Notes: generated from the letters alone by a model not told the origin. A stretch of 25,395 bases of DNA from Cyrtobacter comes (GCF_034470605.1 NZ_JARGYT010000009.1:1-25395); one strand, 5' to 3'. Shown: positions 7,441 through 16,939, numbered from the stretch's first letter. Numbers and translations: made by a program.

Positions 7441-8598
7441 CTACATATCTATCAAAATTCTCTCAGGGGCTTCAACCATTTCCTTTATCCTTCTTAAGAA
7501 GGTAACAGCCTCTTTTCCATCAATAATTCTATGATCATATGAAAGTGCTATATACATAATTGGACGAATCACAACTTCACCACCAACTACAATTGGTCGC
7601 TCAACTATGTTATGCATACCAAGTATAGCAGATTGAGGTGGATTTATTATCGGGGTAGATAACATAGAGCCATATATACCACCGTTAGTTATACTAAATG
7701 TACCACCAGACATATCAGCAATACTGAGCTTACCATCTTTAGCCTTTTTCCCTAACAGCGCTATTTCTTTTTCAATATCTGAAAAACTCAGCAAATCCGC
7801 GTTTTTAACAATTGGAACAACCAATCCATGGTCTGTACCAACAGCGACCCCTATATCGTAATGATACTTATATACAATATAATCATTATCAATTTCAGCA
7901 TTAACAGCTGGAATTTCCTTTAACGCCGCAACAACAGCTTTGACAAAGAAGGACATGAACCCAAGTTTTATTCCATATCGCTCTGTAAATTTCTCCTGAT
8001 ATTTTTTACGAAGCATCATAACGTATGACATATCAACTTCGTTAAATGTAGTAAGTATCGCTGCCGTATTTTGTGAATCCTTTAATCTTTTTGCTATTGT
8101 TTGACGCAATTTCGTCATTTTTACCCTTTCTTGCTTATTACCAGGCAGATCAAGCAAATCAACTTTATCAGAGAGAGAAGATGCGACATCATATTTAGTG
8201 ACTCTTTCTCCCTTACCACTACCTTTTATGGAAGCAATATCAATACCAGCTTCTTTTGCTAATTTCGTCGCTGCAGGAAATGCAATAGGTGCTGCGTTTT
8301 TAGATATTAATGTGCTTTGGACTTCTACTATTGGCTTCGCAACCACTTCCTCTTGCTTTACAGCCCCTTCTGATATTTTAGCTATCAACTCCCCTATTAT
8401 AACCACATCTCCTTCTTTTTTTAAAATTGCTTGCAATATCCCAGAAGCATTAGCTGGAACCTCTAAAGTAATCTTATCTGTTTCAAGAGCCGCAACAACC
8501 TCCCCTTCATTAACAATATCTCCAGGGAGCTTATACCACTTTGCTATGGTCGCCTCACTAATAGATTCACCAAGGGCCGGTACAACTACTTCTACCAT
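7441..8598 (-). CDS. sucB: Dihydrolipoyllysine-residue succinyltransferase (E2 of 2-oxoglutarate dehydrogenase)
   Basis: This 385-residue E2 core transfers the succinyl group from SucA-bound intermediate to CoA. A single lipoyl domain (about residues 1-75) has the lipoylated Lys42 in ETDKITLEVPA. An E3-binding domain follows at about 106-142 (AATKLAKEAGIDIASIKGSG). The catalytic domain ends with SYDHRIIDG, holding His356 and Asp360 of the acyltransferase site. It is a little shorter than the usual roughly 400 residues because the inter-domain linkers are short. A good ribosome binding site (GAGGTG, eight bases before ATG) supports the start, 17 bases after the sucA stop. Confidence 0.96.
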   Translation of the reverse strand: MVEVVVPALGESISEATIAKWYKLPGDIVNEGEVVAALETDKITLEVPANASGILQAILKKEGDVVIIGELIAKISEGAVKQEEVVAKPIVEVQSTLISKNAAPIAFPAATKLAKEAGIDIASIKGSGKGERVTKYDVASSLSDKVDLLDLPGNKQERVKMTKLRQTIAKRLKDSQNTAAILTTFNEVDMSYVMMLRKKYQEKFTERYGIKLGFMSFFVKAVVAALKEIPAVNAEIDNDYIVYKYHYDIGVAVGTDHGLVVPIVKNADLLSFSDIEKEIALLGKKAKDGKLSIADMSGGTFSITNGGIYGSMLSTPIINPPQSAILGMHNIVERPIVVGGEVVIRPIMYIALSYDHRIIDGKEAVTFLRRIKEMVEAPERILIDM

Positions 8599-8615
8599 TA
8601 TAAAACACCTCTAAA

Positions 8616-11366
8616 TTAATTACCAAAAAGTTCCTCCATAATCATTTTTTGCTCCGCCACGTGCCTGGAAGAATAGCCAGCAGCAGGAGATGAAGATTCA
8701 TCCCTTCCAATATAAACAATATCTTTCTTTAGTAAATCATTAAACTTTTCTCTAATAAAGCTATAAGCCCCCATATTTCTATGCTCTTCTTGGCACCATA
8801 TAATTTGGGATTTATCTTTATATTTTAAAAGCTGTTCAGCCACCGCTTTTTCAGGGAATGGATAAAGCTGCTCCAAGCGAATAAGAGCAATATCAGTACG
8901 ATTTGATCTTTGCTCAAGAAGATCGTAATATATTTTCCCAGAACAGAAGACTACTTTTTGAGCGGATGATACGATAGGATCTGGTATAACTGGTGAAAAT
9001 AACGTACCAAAACCCATCTCTGTCATAGAAGAAACGGCAGCCTTATGTCTGAGTAATGATTTTGGAGACATAACAACAAGCGGTATTCTATAATTTCTAT
9101 GAACCTGCCTTCTTATAGAATGGAATAAAGAGGCGGGGGTTGTACAATTTACAACCTGCATATTATTGCAAGCAGCAAGCTGCAAGAATCTCTCCAATCT
9201 TGCTGAGCTATGCTCAGGCCCCTGCCCTTCATATGCATGTGGAAGCAACATTACAAGCCCAGTAGATCTCAGCCATTTAGCCTCACCTGATGCTATATAT
9301 TGATCTATAATAGTCTGAGCCCCATTAGCAAAATCTCCAAATTGCGCCTCCCAAATTGTAAGAGTATTAGGGTCTGTAATACTATACCCATATTCAAAAC
9401 CTAAAACACCAAATTCCGAAAGATTACTACTATGGACCTCAAAATAAGCCTTTTGATTAGCTTTAATATTATTCAGAGGTATATATTCACTTTGATTTAT
9501 CTGATCAAAAAGCACAGCATGTCTATGAGAAAACGTCCCACGTTTTGAATCTTGACCAGTAAGTCTCACATTAAAACCCTCATCAAGCAACGAGGCAAAT
9601 GCTAAAGCTTCCCCAGCCCCCCAATCCAGATACTCACCGGATTCAAACATTCCTCTTCTACTCTCAAGCTGCCTATCTACTTTAGCATTTAAGTTAAAAT
9701 TTTGCGGAGCTTTAGATATACAAGCACCAAGCTCTTTCAATTTTGCTACATCAACACCAGTGCTATTATCTGCAAAAGCATTACTATTCACAGAAACGAA
9801 CTTGTTCCAGATTGCCCCCTTAAACCAATCAACATCTTGGGGTTTATAATTTTTTGATGCTTCAAATTCTTTAGTAAACAGATCAGAAATCTCAGATTTA
9901 ATATTATTAAAATCCTCATTTGATATCACGCCATTTGAAATAAGAATTTCACTATAAAGCTCAGATACAGTTTTCTTTTTTTGAATCACATCATACATTA
10001 GTGGCTGAGTAAATTTCGGCTCATCACCCTCATTATGCCCATATTTTCTATAACATACCAAATCTATCACAACATCTTTTTTAAAGCGCTCTCTATAATC
10101 ACAAGCAATCCTTGTTGCACGTATAACAGCCTCAATATCATCACCATTTACATGTATGATAGGAGCGCATATAGATTTTGCTATATCGGTACAATACTTG
10201 GTTGATCTGGAGTCCTCTGGATTAGCAGTAAACCCTATTTGGTTATTTATAACAATATGTATAGTACCATCTACCTTGTATCCATTAAGTCCGCTTAGCG
10301 CAAGAGCTTCATAAACGGCAGACCCTTGTCCAGAAAAAGAAGCATCTCCATGTATTAAAATAGGTACTGCATTTTTACCAAACATCTTTTGTTTCGCTCT
10401 AGTTTTACCTAAAACAACAGAATTTACAGCCTCAAGGTGAGATGGATTTGGAAGCAAAGATAAATGAATAGTATAACCTTGGATATTATTTCTATCTACA
10501 GAGGCGCCCATATGATACTTAACATCAGATGGTAAATTTAACTCTTCTGGTATCTCAGAAACACCGTGAAATTTAGCAAACATAAATCTATAAGGCACCT
10601 TTAGAACTTTTGTCAAAGTACACAATCTGCCTCTATGCGCCATTCCCAGTACAATCTCATTAACTTGATATGTTACTGATAAATAATTGGTAATGAATTC
10701 AATAGAGGCAACATAGGCCTCCGCCCCCTCTATTGAAAACCTCTTTGCCCCTGGAAATCTTGAATGTAAGAATTCCTCAAACATTGAAGCTTCAGTTATA
10801 TCTAACAAAAATTTTTTCCTCTCATCACTCGAAGTAGTATCTTGAGGCCCCTCAATTATATTATATAGCCAATCTTCTTCAAGCTTATTAGAAACATGTC
10901 TAAATTCATATGCTAAAGTACCTGAATATATACTAGATGCTTTTTCTATAAGCTGTGAATAAGTTGAAGATTTTAAACCTAACAAACCATTACATTCGAT
11001 CTGACCTTCTAATTTAGAGTTTATTAAATTCAACAGATAGGGCTCGATTTGTACACCTTTAATTGCAAGCGGATCTAATTTTGCCGCTGTATGACCATAA
11101 GATCTAAAAGCTTCCACAACTCTATAGGCAACATCATCTCCAGCAGCACGCTCTCTTGCCTGGAGAGAAGCACCAGGGAAAGCAGAAACTCGCAATTGAG
11201 CTGACCTAAAAGATGACTTATTTAGGTTTTCATCTTGTTTAAAATACTCCACCCAAGATTCATCAACAGAACTTTTATCGACTAAATATCTCTCCTGAAG
11301 CCATTCAATAAAAGCCAAATTGGAGGCATCTACCGCACATTTTTTAATCATTATCCCAAAAATCAT
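8616..11366 (-). CDS. sucA: 2-oxoglutarate dehydrogenase E1 component
   Basis: This 916-residue thiamine-diphosphate enzyme decarboxylates 2-oxoglutarate and succinylates the lipoyl arm of SucB. The N-terminal peripheral segment (FIEWLQERYLVDKSSVDESW) is the part that binds the E2 core. The catalytic domain shows MAHRGRLCTLTKVL, LLPNPSHLEAVNSVVLGKTR, HGDASFSGQG, INNQIGFTANPEDSRST, VNGDD and YRKYGHNEGDEPKFTQPLMY, all hallmarks of OGDH E1. The transketolase-like half follows with FSHRHAVLFDQ and LPHAYEGQGPEHSSARLERF. ATG at 11366 has AGGTG seven bases upstream; an in-frame ATG at 11351 is an alternative. It is the first gene of a seven-gene operon. Confidence 0.97.
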   Translation of the reverse strand: MIFGIMIKKCAVDASNLAFIEWLQERYLVDKSSVDESWVEYFKQDENLNKSSFRSAQLRVSAFPGASLQARERAAGDDVAYRVVEAFRSYGHTAAKLDPLAIKGVQIEPYLLNLINSKLEGQIECNGLLGLKSSTYSQLIEKASSIYSGTLAYEFRHVSNKLEEDWLYNIIEGPQDTTSSDERKKFLLDITEASMFEEFLHSRFPGAKRFSIEGAEAYVASIEFITNYLSVTYQVNEIVLGMAHRGRLCTLTKVLKVPYRFMFAKFHGVSEIPEELNLPSDVKYHMGASVDRNNIQGYTIHLSLLPNPSHLEAVNSVVLGKTRAKQKMFGKNAVPILIHGDASFSGQGSAVYEALALSGLNGYKVDGTIHIVINNQIGFTANPEDSRSTKYCTDIAKSICAPIIHVNGDDIEAVIRATRIACDYRERFKKDVVIDLVCYRKYGHNEGDEPKFTQPLMYDVIQKKKTVSELYSEILISNGVISNEDFNNIKSEISDLFTKEFEASKNYKPQDVDWFKGAIWNKFVSVNSNAFADNSTGVDVAKLKELGACISKAPQNFNLNAKVDRQLESRRGMFESGEYLDWGAGEALAFASLLDEGFNVRLTGQDSKRGTFSHRHAVLFDQINQSEYIPLNNIKANQKAYFEVHSSNLSEFGVLGFEYGYSITDPNTLTIWEAQFGDFANGAQTIIDQYIASGEAKWLRSTGLVMLLPHAYEGQGPEHSSARLERFLQLAACNNMQVVNCTTPASLFHSIRRQVHRNYRIPLVVMSPKSLLRHKAAVSSMTEMGFGTLFSPVIPDPIVSSAQKVVFCSGKIYYDLLEQRSNRTDIALIRLEQLYPFPEKAVAEQLLKYKDKSQIIWCQEEHRNMGAYSFIREKFNDLLKKDIVYIGRDESSSPAAGYSSRHVAEQKMIMEELFGN

Positions 11367-11399
11367 CCTCTAGCACCTACAGGCAGGATATATCAAGAT

Positions 11400-11429
11400 A
11401 GTATAAAATCAATAGTATAATAAAAGCAA
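11400..11429 (-). promoter_or_regulatory. Candidate sigma-70-type promoter of the sucA operon
   Basis: On the minus strand TTGCTT (11429-11424) and TATACT (11405-11400) are spaced by 18 bases, and the -10 box lies about 34 bases before the sucA ATG. The -10 fits consensus at five of six bases and the -35 only in its TTG core. In AT-rich DNA such matches arise by chance, so this is a suggestion. Confidence 0.35.
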
Positions 11430-11602
11430 AAATTAGGCTGTAACATATTGGCATATAGGTCACTTCAGCTTATAGCCTCATAAGCAACTATAAAACACCT
11501 TCAATCAAATAAAACCATTGTCTTTATAATATTTTAATTTCAAACATACCTGTAATGACCCTTAATCATCATCTTAAATAGACAAATTTAGTTGCAACTT
11601 AG

Positions 11603-12520
11603 CTATTTCTCGCTGAAACTCTTCTTCTTATAAAGACCGTTTTTTTTACCTTCATGGTGAATAAAATACATCCCACCAGATACTATTAGGATATATCCAA
11701 AAATGGATGAGGTTTGTGGTATCTCATAGAAGAATAGATATCCAAACAACCCTGTAAATACGAGCCGCAAATAGTCAAACGGCATAACTGATGACACATC
11801 CGAAAACTTAAAAGCTTTAAAAAATGCAATTGAGTGAATGCCATGAAATAATGCTAAAGCTATTATATATTTTAGATGATACAATTCTATAGGACGCCAT
11901 TCGTGTATCGCCATTGGCATGGAGAAAAGCGATCCAAACAGTGTACCATAAAAAAGCTGCGCCTTAGTACCCTCTGTTTTCCCCAGAACTTTGATTGTAA
12001 GATTGTTAATTGCCCAAAATATTAAAGCTAAAAACATAAAAACATAATCTGTCACAAATCCATCTAAAGACGGATTAGTCACAAATACAGCGCCAACAAA
12101 ACCAAAAGATATCAAAATGACTTTTGCAGTATTAAGCTTCTCCTTGAAGTAAAATACCCCAACACATAAAACTATCACATTTTCCAAATATGCTATAGCA
12201 GATGCATCTGTTAGTTTAATTTTACTAATGCTATACGCAAAACATACAGCCCCCATGAAGCTAAAGACACCACGAGTAACATGCAGCCCCATTCTAAAAG
12301 TTTTTATGCTTTGCCTGAATCCAGTTGCAATGCACCACGGCACAACAACCAGCAAACAGCTGAATTTATATAAGAACGCAACCTGATTTGGATGCAAAGA
12401 TGCTGTTAAAAATTTCGTAGATACGTACACAGCAGATATAGCAATGGTGTTAATCACCATGAACAGTATAGCCATCATTTCTTTACGACTTTTATGAGAA
12501 GCGCCGCTAGTCACAACCAC
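11603..12520 (-). CDS. EamA/DMT-superfamily metabolite transporter
   Basis: This 305-residue inner-membrane permease has about ten hydrophobic segments arranged as two EamA repeats (roughly residues 17-150 and 158-293). Typical features are the first helix ILFMVINTIAISAVYVSTKF, the end-of-repeat segment DASAIAYLENVIVLCVGVFYFKE and its second-repeat counterpart DVSSVMPFDYLRLVFTGLFGYLFFYE, then a basic cytoplasmic tail. Rickettsiales carry many such permeases, and one Rickettsia member imports S-adenosylmethionine; the substrate here cannot be inferred. The longest frame begins with GTG at 12520, while ATG codons at 12478 and 12475 begin right at the first helix and are credible. It stands alone, with no close operon partner. 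Confidence 0.85.
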   Translation of the reverse strand: MVVTSGASHKSRKEMMAILFMVINTIAISAVYVSTKFLTASLHPNQVAFLYKFSCLLVVVPWCIATGFRQSIKTFRMGLHVTRGVFSFMGAVCFAYSISKIKLTDASAIAYLENVIVLCVGVFYFKEKLNTAKVILISFGFVGAVFVTNPSLDGFVTDYVFMFLALIFWAINNLTIKVLGKTEGTKAQLFYGTLFGSLFSMPMAIHEWRPIELYHLKYIIALALFHGIHSIAFFKAFKFSDVSSVMPFDYLRLVFTGLFGYLFFYEIPQTSSIFGYILIVSGGMYFIHHEGKKNGLYKKKSFSEK

Positions 12521-12846
12521 CGAATAACCACAGTTTACGAAGCAAGGCGGCTAAGCTAGAGTAAATGAGGCAAAATATCAATCAAAAATTTATTGTTTAA
12601 TTATAAAATTATAAGTGACTTGAGATTTACGCAACTTTTATGTCTCTTGGAATCTTATAAAGATTATAAAGGCTACTAAACGGTTATAGTTTCTCAAGTA
12701 GTTTAATTATATTAAATATACGATACATAATAATAAAAACTAACTAAAAAGGCTTATGGTCCATTAATTATAAACCCTATTTAAAAATCGCGATTCTTGG
12801 CAATTCCACAGAAGCCTCCAAATTGACTATATGATACATACATATA
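12521..12846. other. Spacer of 326 bp with no recognised gene
   Basis: Very AT-rich. It holds stop codons in all frames, no RNA gene signature and no long repeat. The stretch next to 12846 lies just downstream of the FliO-like gene on the minus strand, and I see no stem followed by a T-run there. Confidence 0.4.
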
Positions 12847-13107
12847 TTATGGCCGCTTATTTGCACTATCTATCGTCTTATCTAGAAGTGTCTCACCTGC
12901 CCCAAGTAGAATTAAATACCTCTTTCCCTCAAAATCTAACTTCATCAATTTACGCTTAGAATCCACATGCGCTATATTTTCTATATTAAACCCAGTCTCA
13001 TGATGCTTTTTATAGACATTAGAGCGCCAAATCCTCCAAAAGATAATAAGCAACAATAAACAAAAAACCAAAGATGATATAGCGGTAAGAATGTTAGAAT
13101 AATCCAT
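12847..13107 (-). CDS. FliO-like (flagellar export apparatus) small membrane protein
   Basis: The 86-residue protein has one N-terminal membrane helix (about residues 8-27, ISSLVFCLLLLIIFWRIW), a basic stretch, then a compact cytoplasmic part reading IENIAHVDSKRKLMKLDFEG and KRYLILLGAGETLLDKTI. This is the FliO pattern: a single helix followed by 'hxxhxLGxKRxLxLVxhxGxxhLLGhxxxxhxLL'. FliO helps assemble the FliPQR export gate of the flagellum. No other flagellar gene lies in the window, the protein is at the short end for FliO, and such short domains are weakly diagnostic, so a non-flagellar protein with a similar beta domain is possible. Confidence 0.5.
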   Translation of the reverse strand: MDYSNILTAISSLVFCLLLLIIFWRIWRSNVYKKHHETGFNIENIAHVDSKRKLMKLDFEGKRYLILLGAGETLLDKTIDSANKRP

Positions 13108-13752
13108 CTATGCAAAACCAAAAACAATATTGCAGATATAGTATATATTGAAAAATTCAATATAGTTAATTTTTTGATTAATTAGATGGTACCAACATTT
13201 ATTTTAGATCTAAATAACTACCGGACATAAAAACAAATGCAATATAAGTTAAGCTTATACATCTAAAACACTTTAATCTATTAAACATTAACTACATTAA
13301 CTTACCCAATTCTTGGAGTCTTTCTTTACGACTTTGATGATACAATAACCTGGATATATCAATCATTTATTAGCGCCGCATATTTTAACCATATATTATG
13401 CGCATTGATATAATCTTATCTCTTTGTAGTCATAAACAATCAGATGATTAGAGTGAAAAACACAATTTATTACAAAAAAGCCCCAACGTCCCAATCCTCA
13501 CATATAGGCTTATGTCTCGCTCATTAGTATACCCTGATGCGCTCTAAGAATTATGAAATCTATCTGTTACTGCCCCCCTAACCAGTTTCTAATGTGTGCA
13601 TTTTATCCCAAAATCACCACACCATCTATACCCAACCTTCACTATATCGCCTTTGGATATAATCGCTTCTTGAAATTTTTATTACAACTTCAACACATCT
13701 TCTTTCTTTTCTATTTATAGATCATTTACAACTCATTATCTGCTATATTTTA
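13108..13752. other. Spacer of 645 bp, possibly holding a dead gene
   Basis: No intact gene, tRNA or recognised RNA is seen. Downstream of alr on the minus strand, a run between about 13684 and 13591 is open and reads FQEAIISKGDIVKVGYRW and on to CGDFGIKCTH before a stop. It has no start codon and is preceded by two stops, so it may be a decayed gene; I do not recognise it. On the minus strand, AAGCC (about 13514-13510) and GGCTT with a T-run near 13485 could pair only with a large loop. Confidence 0.4.
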
Positions 13753-14847
13753 TTAACACTGCGGAACATCAATATAAACCCTTTTGAATCTATGACCTAG
13801 CTTACTTGCTATCAATTCGTATCCAGATGCCCCAGCGAGGAGCGAAACAGCATCAATAGATATATTACGCCCTATAAGCTCTACATGCGTTGCATTATTA
13901 AATATACTTTCAGGAAGCACCGTTGCATCTACAACCATACTGTCCATGCTTATAACCCCTACTATATCCAGTAGGTAACCAGCTATAAATGCCTTACCTT
14001 TATTAGAAAGACTTCTTGGATAACCATCAGCATAACCAATATCTAACGTAAAAAGCTTGCTACCAGCCTTAGCTATATATTTACCCCCATACCCTACAGA
14101 CTGATCTTCTATAATTATCCTTTTTTGTATTATATGAGCATCAAGGCTAATAGAATGCTCTAGCAATCCTACCTCACAAATTTTATGCGATATACCGTAT
14201 AAGGCGCATCCTGGCCTCACCATATCAAAATGGTACTCCTCTCCGAGAAATATACCAGCAGAATTAGCGAGGCTCACTTTTATACCCCCTAACTTCGCTC
14301 TATACTTATTAATTAAATCTAATTGCAATCTATTTGAGCTAGCTTCCTTTACTTCAGAGGAACTTAAGTGACTCATTATATATTCCACTTTTGGAAGAGC
14401 GCCCTCAGATATTAGATGATAAAGGTCCAGCTCTGATATCCCAAGTCTATTCATGCCTGTATCTATATGCAAAATTGCATTGATTCCATGTGAAAATTTA
14501 TTAAACAACTTAACTTGTTCTAGGTTATTCAAAACCAAGTGTATTTTTCTATTATTACATAGATCTATCAGTTCCTTAGTATGCGCCCCATGTAGCACAT
14601 AAACACTAGAACTACCATTGAGCAAAGGCTGTATCTCTAGTGCCTCGTCTATATTTGCAACAAAAATCACGTTACATCCAGCCAATTCGAGTGCCGGGGC
14701 TACATGTTTTACACCAATACCATAAGCATCAGCTTTCAATACAGCACTAACAGCACAGGAGACAGCCACTTTAGATTTAATGATAAGGTAATTTTTTCTT
14801 ATACTATTTAGGTCGATAGTTAAGGTAGTTCCTGAGTACTTGTCCAT
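13753..14847 (-). CDS. alr: Alanine racemase
   Basis: This PLP-dependent enzyme of 364 residues makes D-alanine for peptidoglycan. The N-terminal TIM-barrel begins LTIDLNSIRKNY, with the cofactor Lys in SAVLKADAYGIG (near residue 38). HIDTGMNRLG, LANSAGIFLGEEYHFDMVRPG and CALYGIS follow. The C-terminal beta domain shows SVGYGGKYIA, TLDIGYADGYPRSLSNKG with the catalytic Tyr of the second active-site face, and GVISMDSMVVDAT. All key regions are present, so it should be active, implying that this bacterium still makes or remodels a cell wall. It starts with ATG at 14847 without a clear ribosome binding site and is probably monocistronic. Confidence 0.95.
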   Translation of the reverse strand: MDKYSGTTLTIDLNSIRKNYLIIKSKVAVSCAVSAVLKADAYGIGVKHVAPALELAGCNVIFVANIDEALEIQPLLNGSSSVYVLHGAHTKELIDLCNNRKIHLVLNNLEQVKLFNKFSHGINAILHIDTGMNRLGISELDLYHLISEGALPKVEYIMSHLSSSEVKEASSNRLQLDLINKYRAKLGGIKVSLANSAGIFLGEEYHFDMVRPGCALYGISHKICEVGLLEHSISLDAHIIQKRIIIEDQSVGYGGKYIAKAGSKLFTLDIGYADGYPRSLSNKGKAFIAGYLLDIVGVISMDSMVVDATVLPESIFNNATHVELIGRNISIDAVSLLAGASGYELIASKLGHRFKRVYIDVPQC

Positions 14848-14978
14848 TTTCTAAAAGACATGTAAGAAATATATAAGAGAGGGCGCGGATCTTAAAACAA
14901 ACTAAAAATTCACATCAAGATTCCTATAAAACAGATGCAAAAATCCCGCATCATCTTGAAATAAATCCTGGAAAAGGC

Positions 14979-15010
14979 AGAACGTCCTACGGGAACCCGT
15001 AAGACGTTCT
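14979..15010 (-). terminator. Strong GC-rich hairpin downstream of tlc (candidate terminator)
   Basis: Arms AGAACGTCCTACGGG and CCCGTAAGACGTTCT pair over 15 positions with one mismatch around AA. It lies about 70 bases past the tlc stop and is the most stable hairpin I see in any spacer here. On the minus strand it is followed by GCCTTTTCC, only a short T-run, so termination is likely but not classical. Confidence 0.5.
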
Positions 15011-15079
15011 AATTATAATACTGTAGAACAAGAAATCAAGATCTATGATCATAATATTTTATCAAACTAGCGCGATCTG

Positions 15080-16540
15080 TTATTCTATATTTTCCGAACG
15101 TTGAGAATTCAGCTTATCAAACTCCTTTGATAAGGAATTCACAGCAACAACCCATGCAATCATTACAAATACAAAGATTACAGAAAGCTTAGGAGAAAGC
15201 GTTATAAGCGAAGAACCTGGTATCAAGAAAAGCAAGAACTGCTGCAACAATGCGCCACCAGATTTACCCAATCTACCACCTATCACATCAGCGGCAGCCT
15301 TACCTTTAGATTTTAGCGCCTCATCAAGTGGTATATATGCCATCTCCTTAGTCGCATCAAAAAATGCATATTTCACAGATTTGGCCAAAACATTTTGCGC
15401 AAGACCCATTATCACCGCAATCACAACAGGCGCTACAGTGAGGAAAGGCAATAACCCAGTAACTTCATTTTGATATATTGAAAATATAAAAAATGCACCA
15501 CCTGTAAAGAATATTGCAATAGGGGTTAGCATAGCAGCAACTCTCCATGAAATGAGCCTCAGCATATAAGAGCCCATCAACATGCAAATCATACTCGCTA
15601 TTGCCGTATATCTTTGTAAATATGCCATAAAGGCACTATAATCCTGTTGGTTTGGATAGACAATCTTGGCCTGAGCTTTCCATACTCCTTCAACAATATT
15701 AATAGAGACACCATAACAGACTATTAAAGCAGCAATCAACCCTATATATTTAGAGCTAAATACATATTTTAAGCTCTCAACTAACCCAGGTTTCTTTTTC
15801 TTCTTTTGTTTAGTTTCTGCATTGATGATATCACTAGATACTATCTTATTAGATAACACCCAATAAAGCACAGAAAGTATCACAGCAGCAACAAGAACAG
15901 CAGTATTTATATAAGATACTGTCTCTTCCCATCCACCACTAAATTTTTCCTTATTTGAAAAGAACATTACAATCTCGCCAGATGCTATCAAACCTAATTG
16001 CGCAACAAATCCAAATAATGGATAGAGCCTCTTGGCCTCATCTACTTTAAAAACTTGATTAGCCGTTTGCCAAAACGTCAAGGAAAGCATAACACTACCC
16101 CACAACTCAGCAAATATATAATATAAAGAATAAGACCATTTCTCTACAGCAGCTATGACATACCTAAAACTTGGAACGGACTCCTTTAGAGAAGCCAAAT
16201 CTAGATGGAATGAATCTGCATCTTTTTGTATGAAAAACGTAAAAAACAAAAAATACGAAACAAAAAATACATTAAAAAGATGAAAAATGACCGTCTTATT
16301 TAATGAATTAGAAAGTTTCGTATAAACTATCATCACTAAAATCGCAGATGGCAGCGTACCAAATAATTTTATGGCACTTAATGCCTCGGCCCCCATAGAT
16401 TCATCCCCCACTATTATGGTATCTTTTACAGCCCTTTCCGCGCTGTAAATAAACAGAATCATCACCATAATGAACGAGACTACGAGAAACTTCGCAAGCT
16501 CCTCTCTTTTTATAGGGATAAACTTAGAAATACCCAACAT
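15080..16540 (-). CDS. tlc: ATP/ADP translocase (Tlc, nucleotide transporter family)
   Basis: This 486-residue protein with about 11-12 membrane helices exchanges host ATP for bacterial ADP across the inner membrane, the energy-parasitism carrier of Rickettsiales, Chlamydiales and plastids. Family marks include PIKREELAKFLVVSFIMVMI with SAERAVKDTIIV near the N-terminus, the ELWGSVMLSLTFWQTANQVF block, and KEMAYIPLDEALKSKGKAA followed by DVIGGRLGKSGGA near the C-terminus. The closest in style are Tlc1-type true ATP/ADP exchangers, but paralogues carry other nucleotides, so specificity is inferred. ATG at 16540 is chosen; a TTG at 16555 is the only upstream option. A good promoter lies just upstream and a strong hairpin follows the gene, so it is probably transcribed alone. 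Confidence 0.94.
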   Translation of the reverse strand: MLGISKFIPIKREELAKFLVVSFIMVMILFIYSAERAVKDTIIVGDESMGAEALSAIKLFGTLPSAILVMIVYTKLSNSLNKTVIFHLFNVFFVSYFLFFTFFIQKDADSFHLDLASLKESVPSFRYVIAAVEKWSYSLYYIFAELWGSVMLSLTFWQTANQVFKVDEAKRLYPLFGFVAQLGLIASGEIVMFFSNKEKFSGGWEETVSYINTAVLVAAVILSVLYWVLSNKIVSSDIINAETKQKKKKKPGLVESLKYVFSSKYIGLIAALIVCYGVSINIVEGVWKAQAKIVYPNQQDYSAFMAYLQRYTAIASMICMLMGSYMLRLISWRVAAMLTPIAIFFTGGAFFIFSIYQNEVTGLLPFLTVAPVVIAVIMGLAQNVLAKSVKYAFFDATKEMAYIPLDEALKSKGKAAADVIGGRLGKSGGALLQQFLLFLIPGSSLITLSPKLSVIFVFVMIAWVVAVNSLSKEFDKLNSQRSENIE

Positions 16541-16566
16541 AAAAATATTAATCAATCAAAGCACGC

Positions 16567-16594
16567 ATTATAGACTAGTTTTTAAATTGCTCAA
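16567..16594 (-). promoter_or_regulatory. Candidate sigma-70 promoter of tlc
   Basis: On the minus strand TTGAGC (16594-16589) is followed after 16 bases by a perfect TATAAT (16572-16567). Transcription would start around 16560, giving a leader of about 20 bases before the tlc ATG. This is the best promoter match I see in the window. Confidence 0.5.
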
Positions 16595-16939
16595 TATAAT
16601 TATCGTATTCTTATTTAAGCATTTATGGATATTAGATATGATATAAAGAACTAATAGATGTAAATGTAAAAAATTACAAAACAATATGTATGTAGATTTT
16701 ATTACTTTTTCACAATAAGAAAATAATTCGTCAAGTTCTATGATGTAGTTTTGTTTTATCGCCCAACCCTCAGGAATATGAAGGGCCGCACTCATAACAA
16801 AATCATTCAAGGCTAACTATATAAACCTTGCCTCTTTCATATTGTTACCAACTATCCACCCACACTCGCACATTTGTTCTTGAAGTAATAGAAATTTTGT
16901 GCAGAATCCGTGTGTTATATCCTTATAGTGTGGATAACC
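16595..16939. other. Divergent tlc / rpmE-atp intergenic region
   Basis: This 345-bp spacer must carry the promoters of both transport-based and synthesis-based ATP supply. A minus-strand frame of 80 codons crosses it (16810 to 16568) but starts with TTG, ends on the tlc -10 box and resembles nothing I know. On the rpmE side I cannot single out a convincing -35/-10 pair, though GTTATATCCTTATAGTG at about 16913-16929 offers -10-like sequences. Confidence 0.4.

Noticed and set aside
8198..8614. Plus-strand frame of 138 codons
   Set aside because: It is antisense to the lipoyl and E3-binding domains of sucB; Ser/Thr/Ala-rich composition reflects the opposite strand.
13485..13514. AAGCC...GGCTT with T-run as an alr terminator
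   Set aside because: The five-base stem closes a loop of more than 20 bases and lies over 230 bases past the gene.
16568..16810. Minus-strand 80-codon frame upstream of tlc
   Set aside because: It begins with TTG, its end lies on the tlc -10 box, the second half is a low-complexity hydrophobic run, and nothing in it is recognised. More likely spacer.
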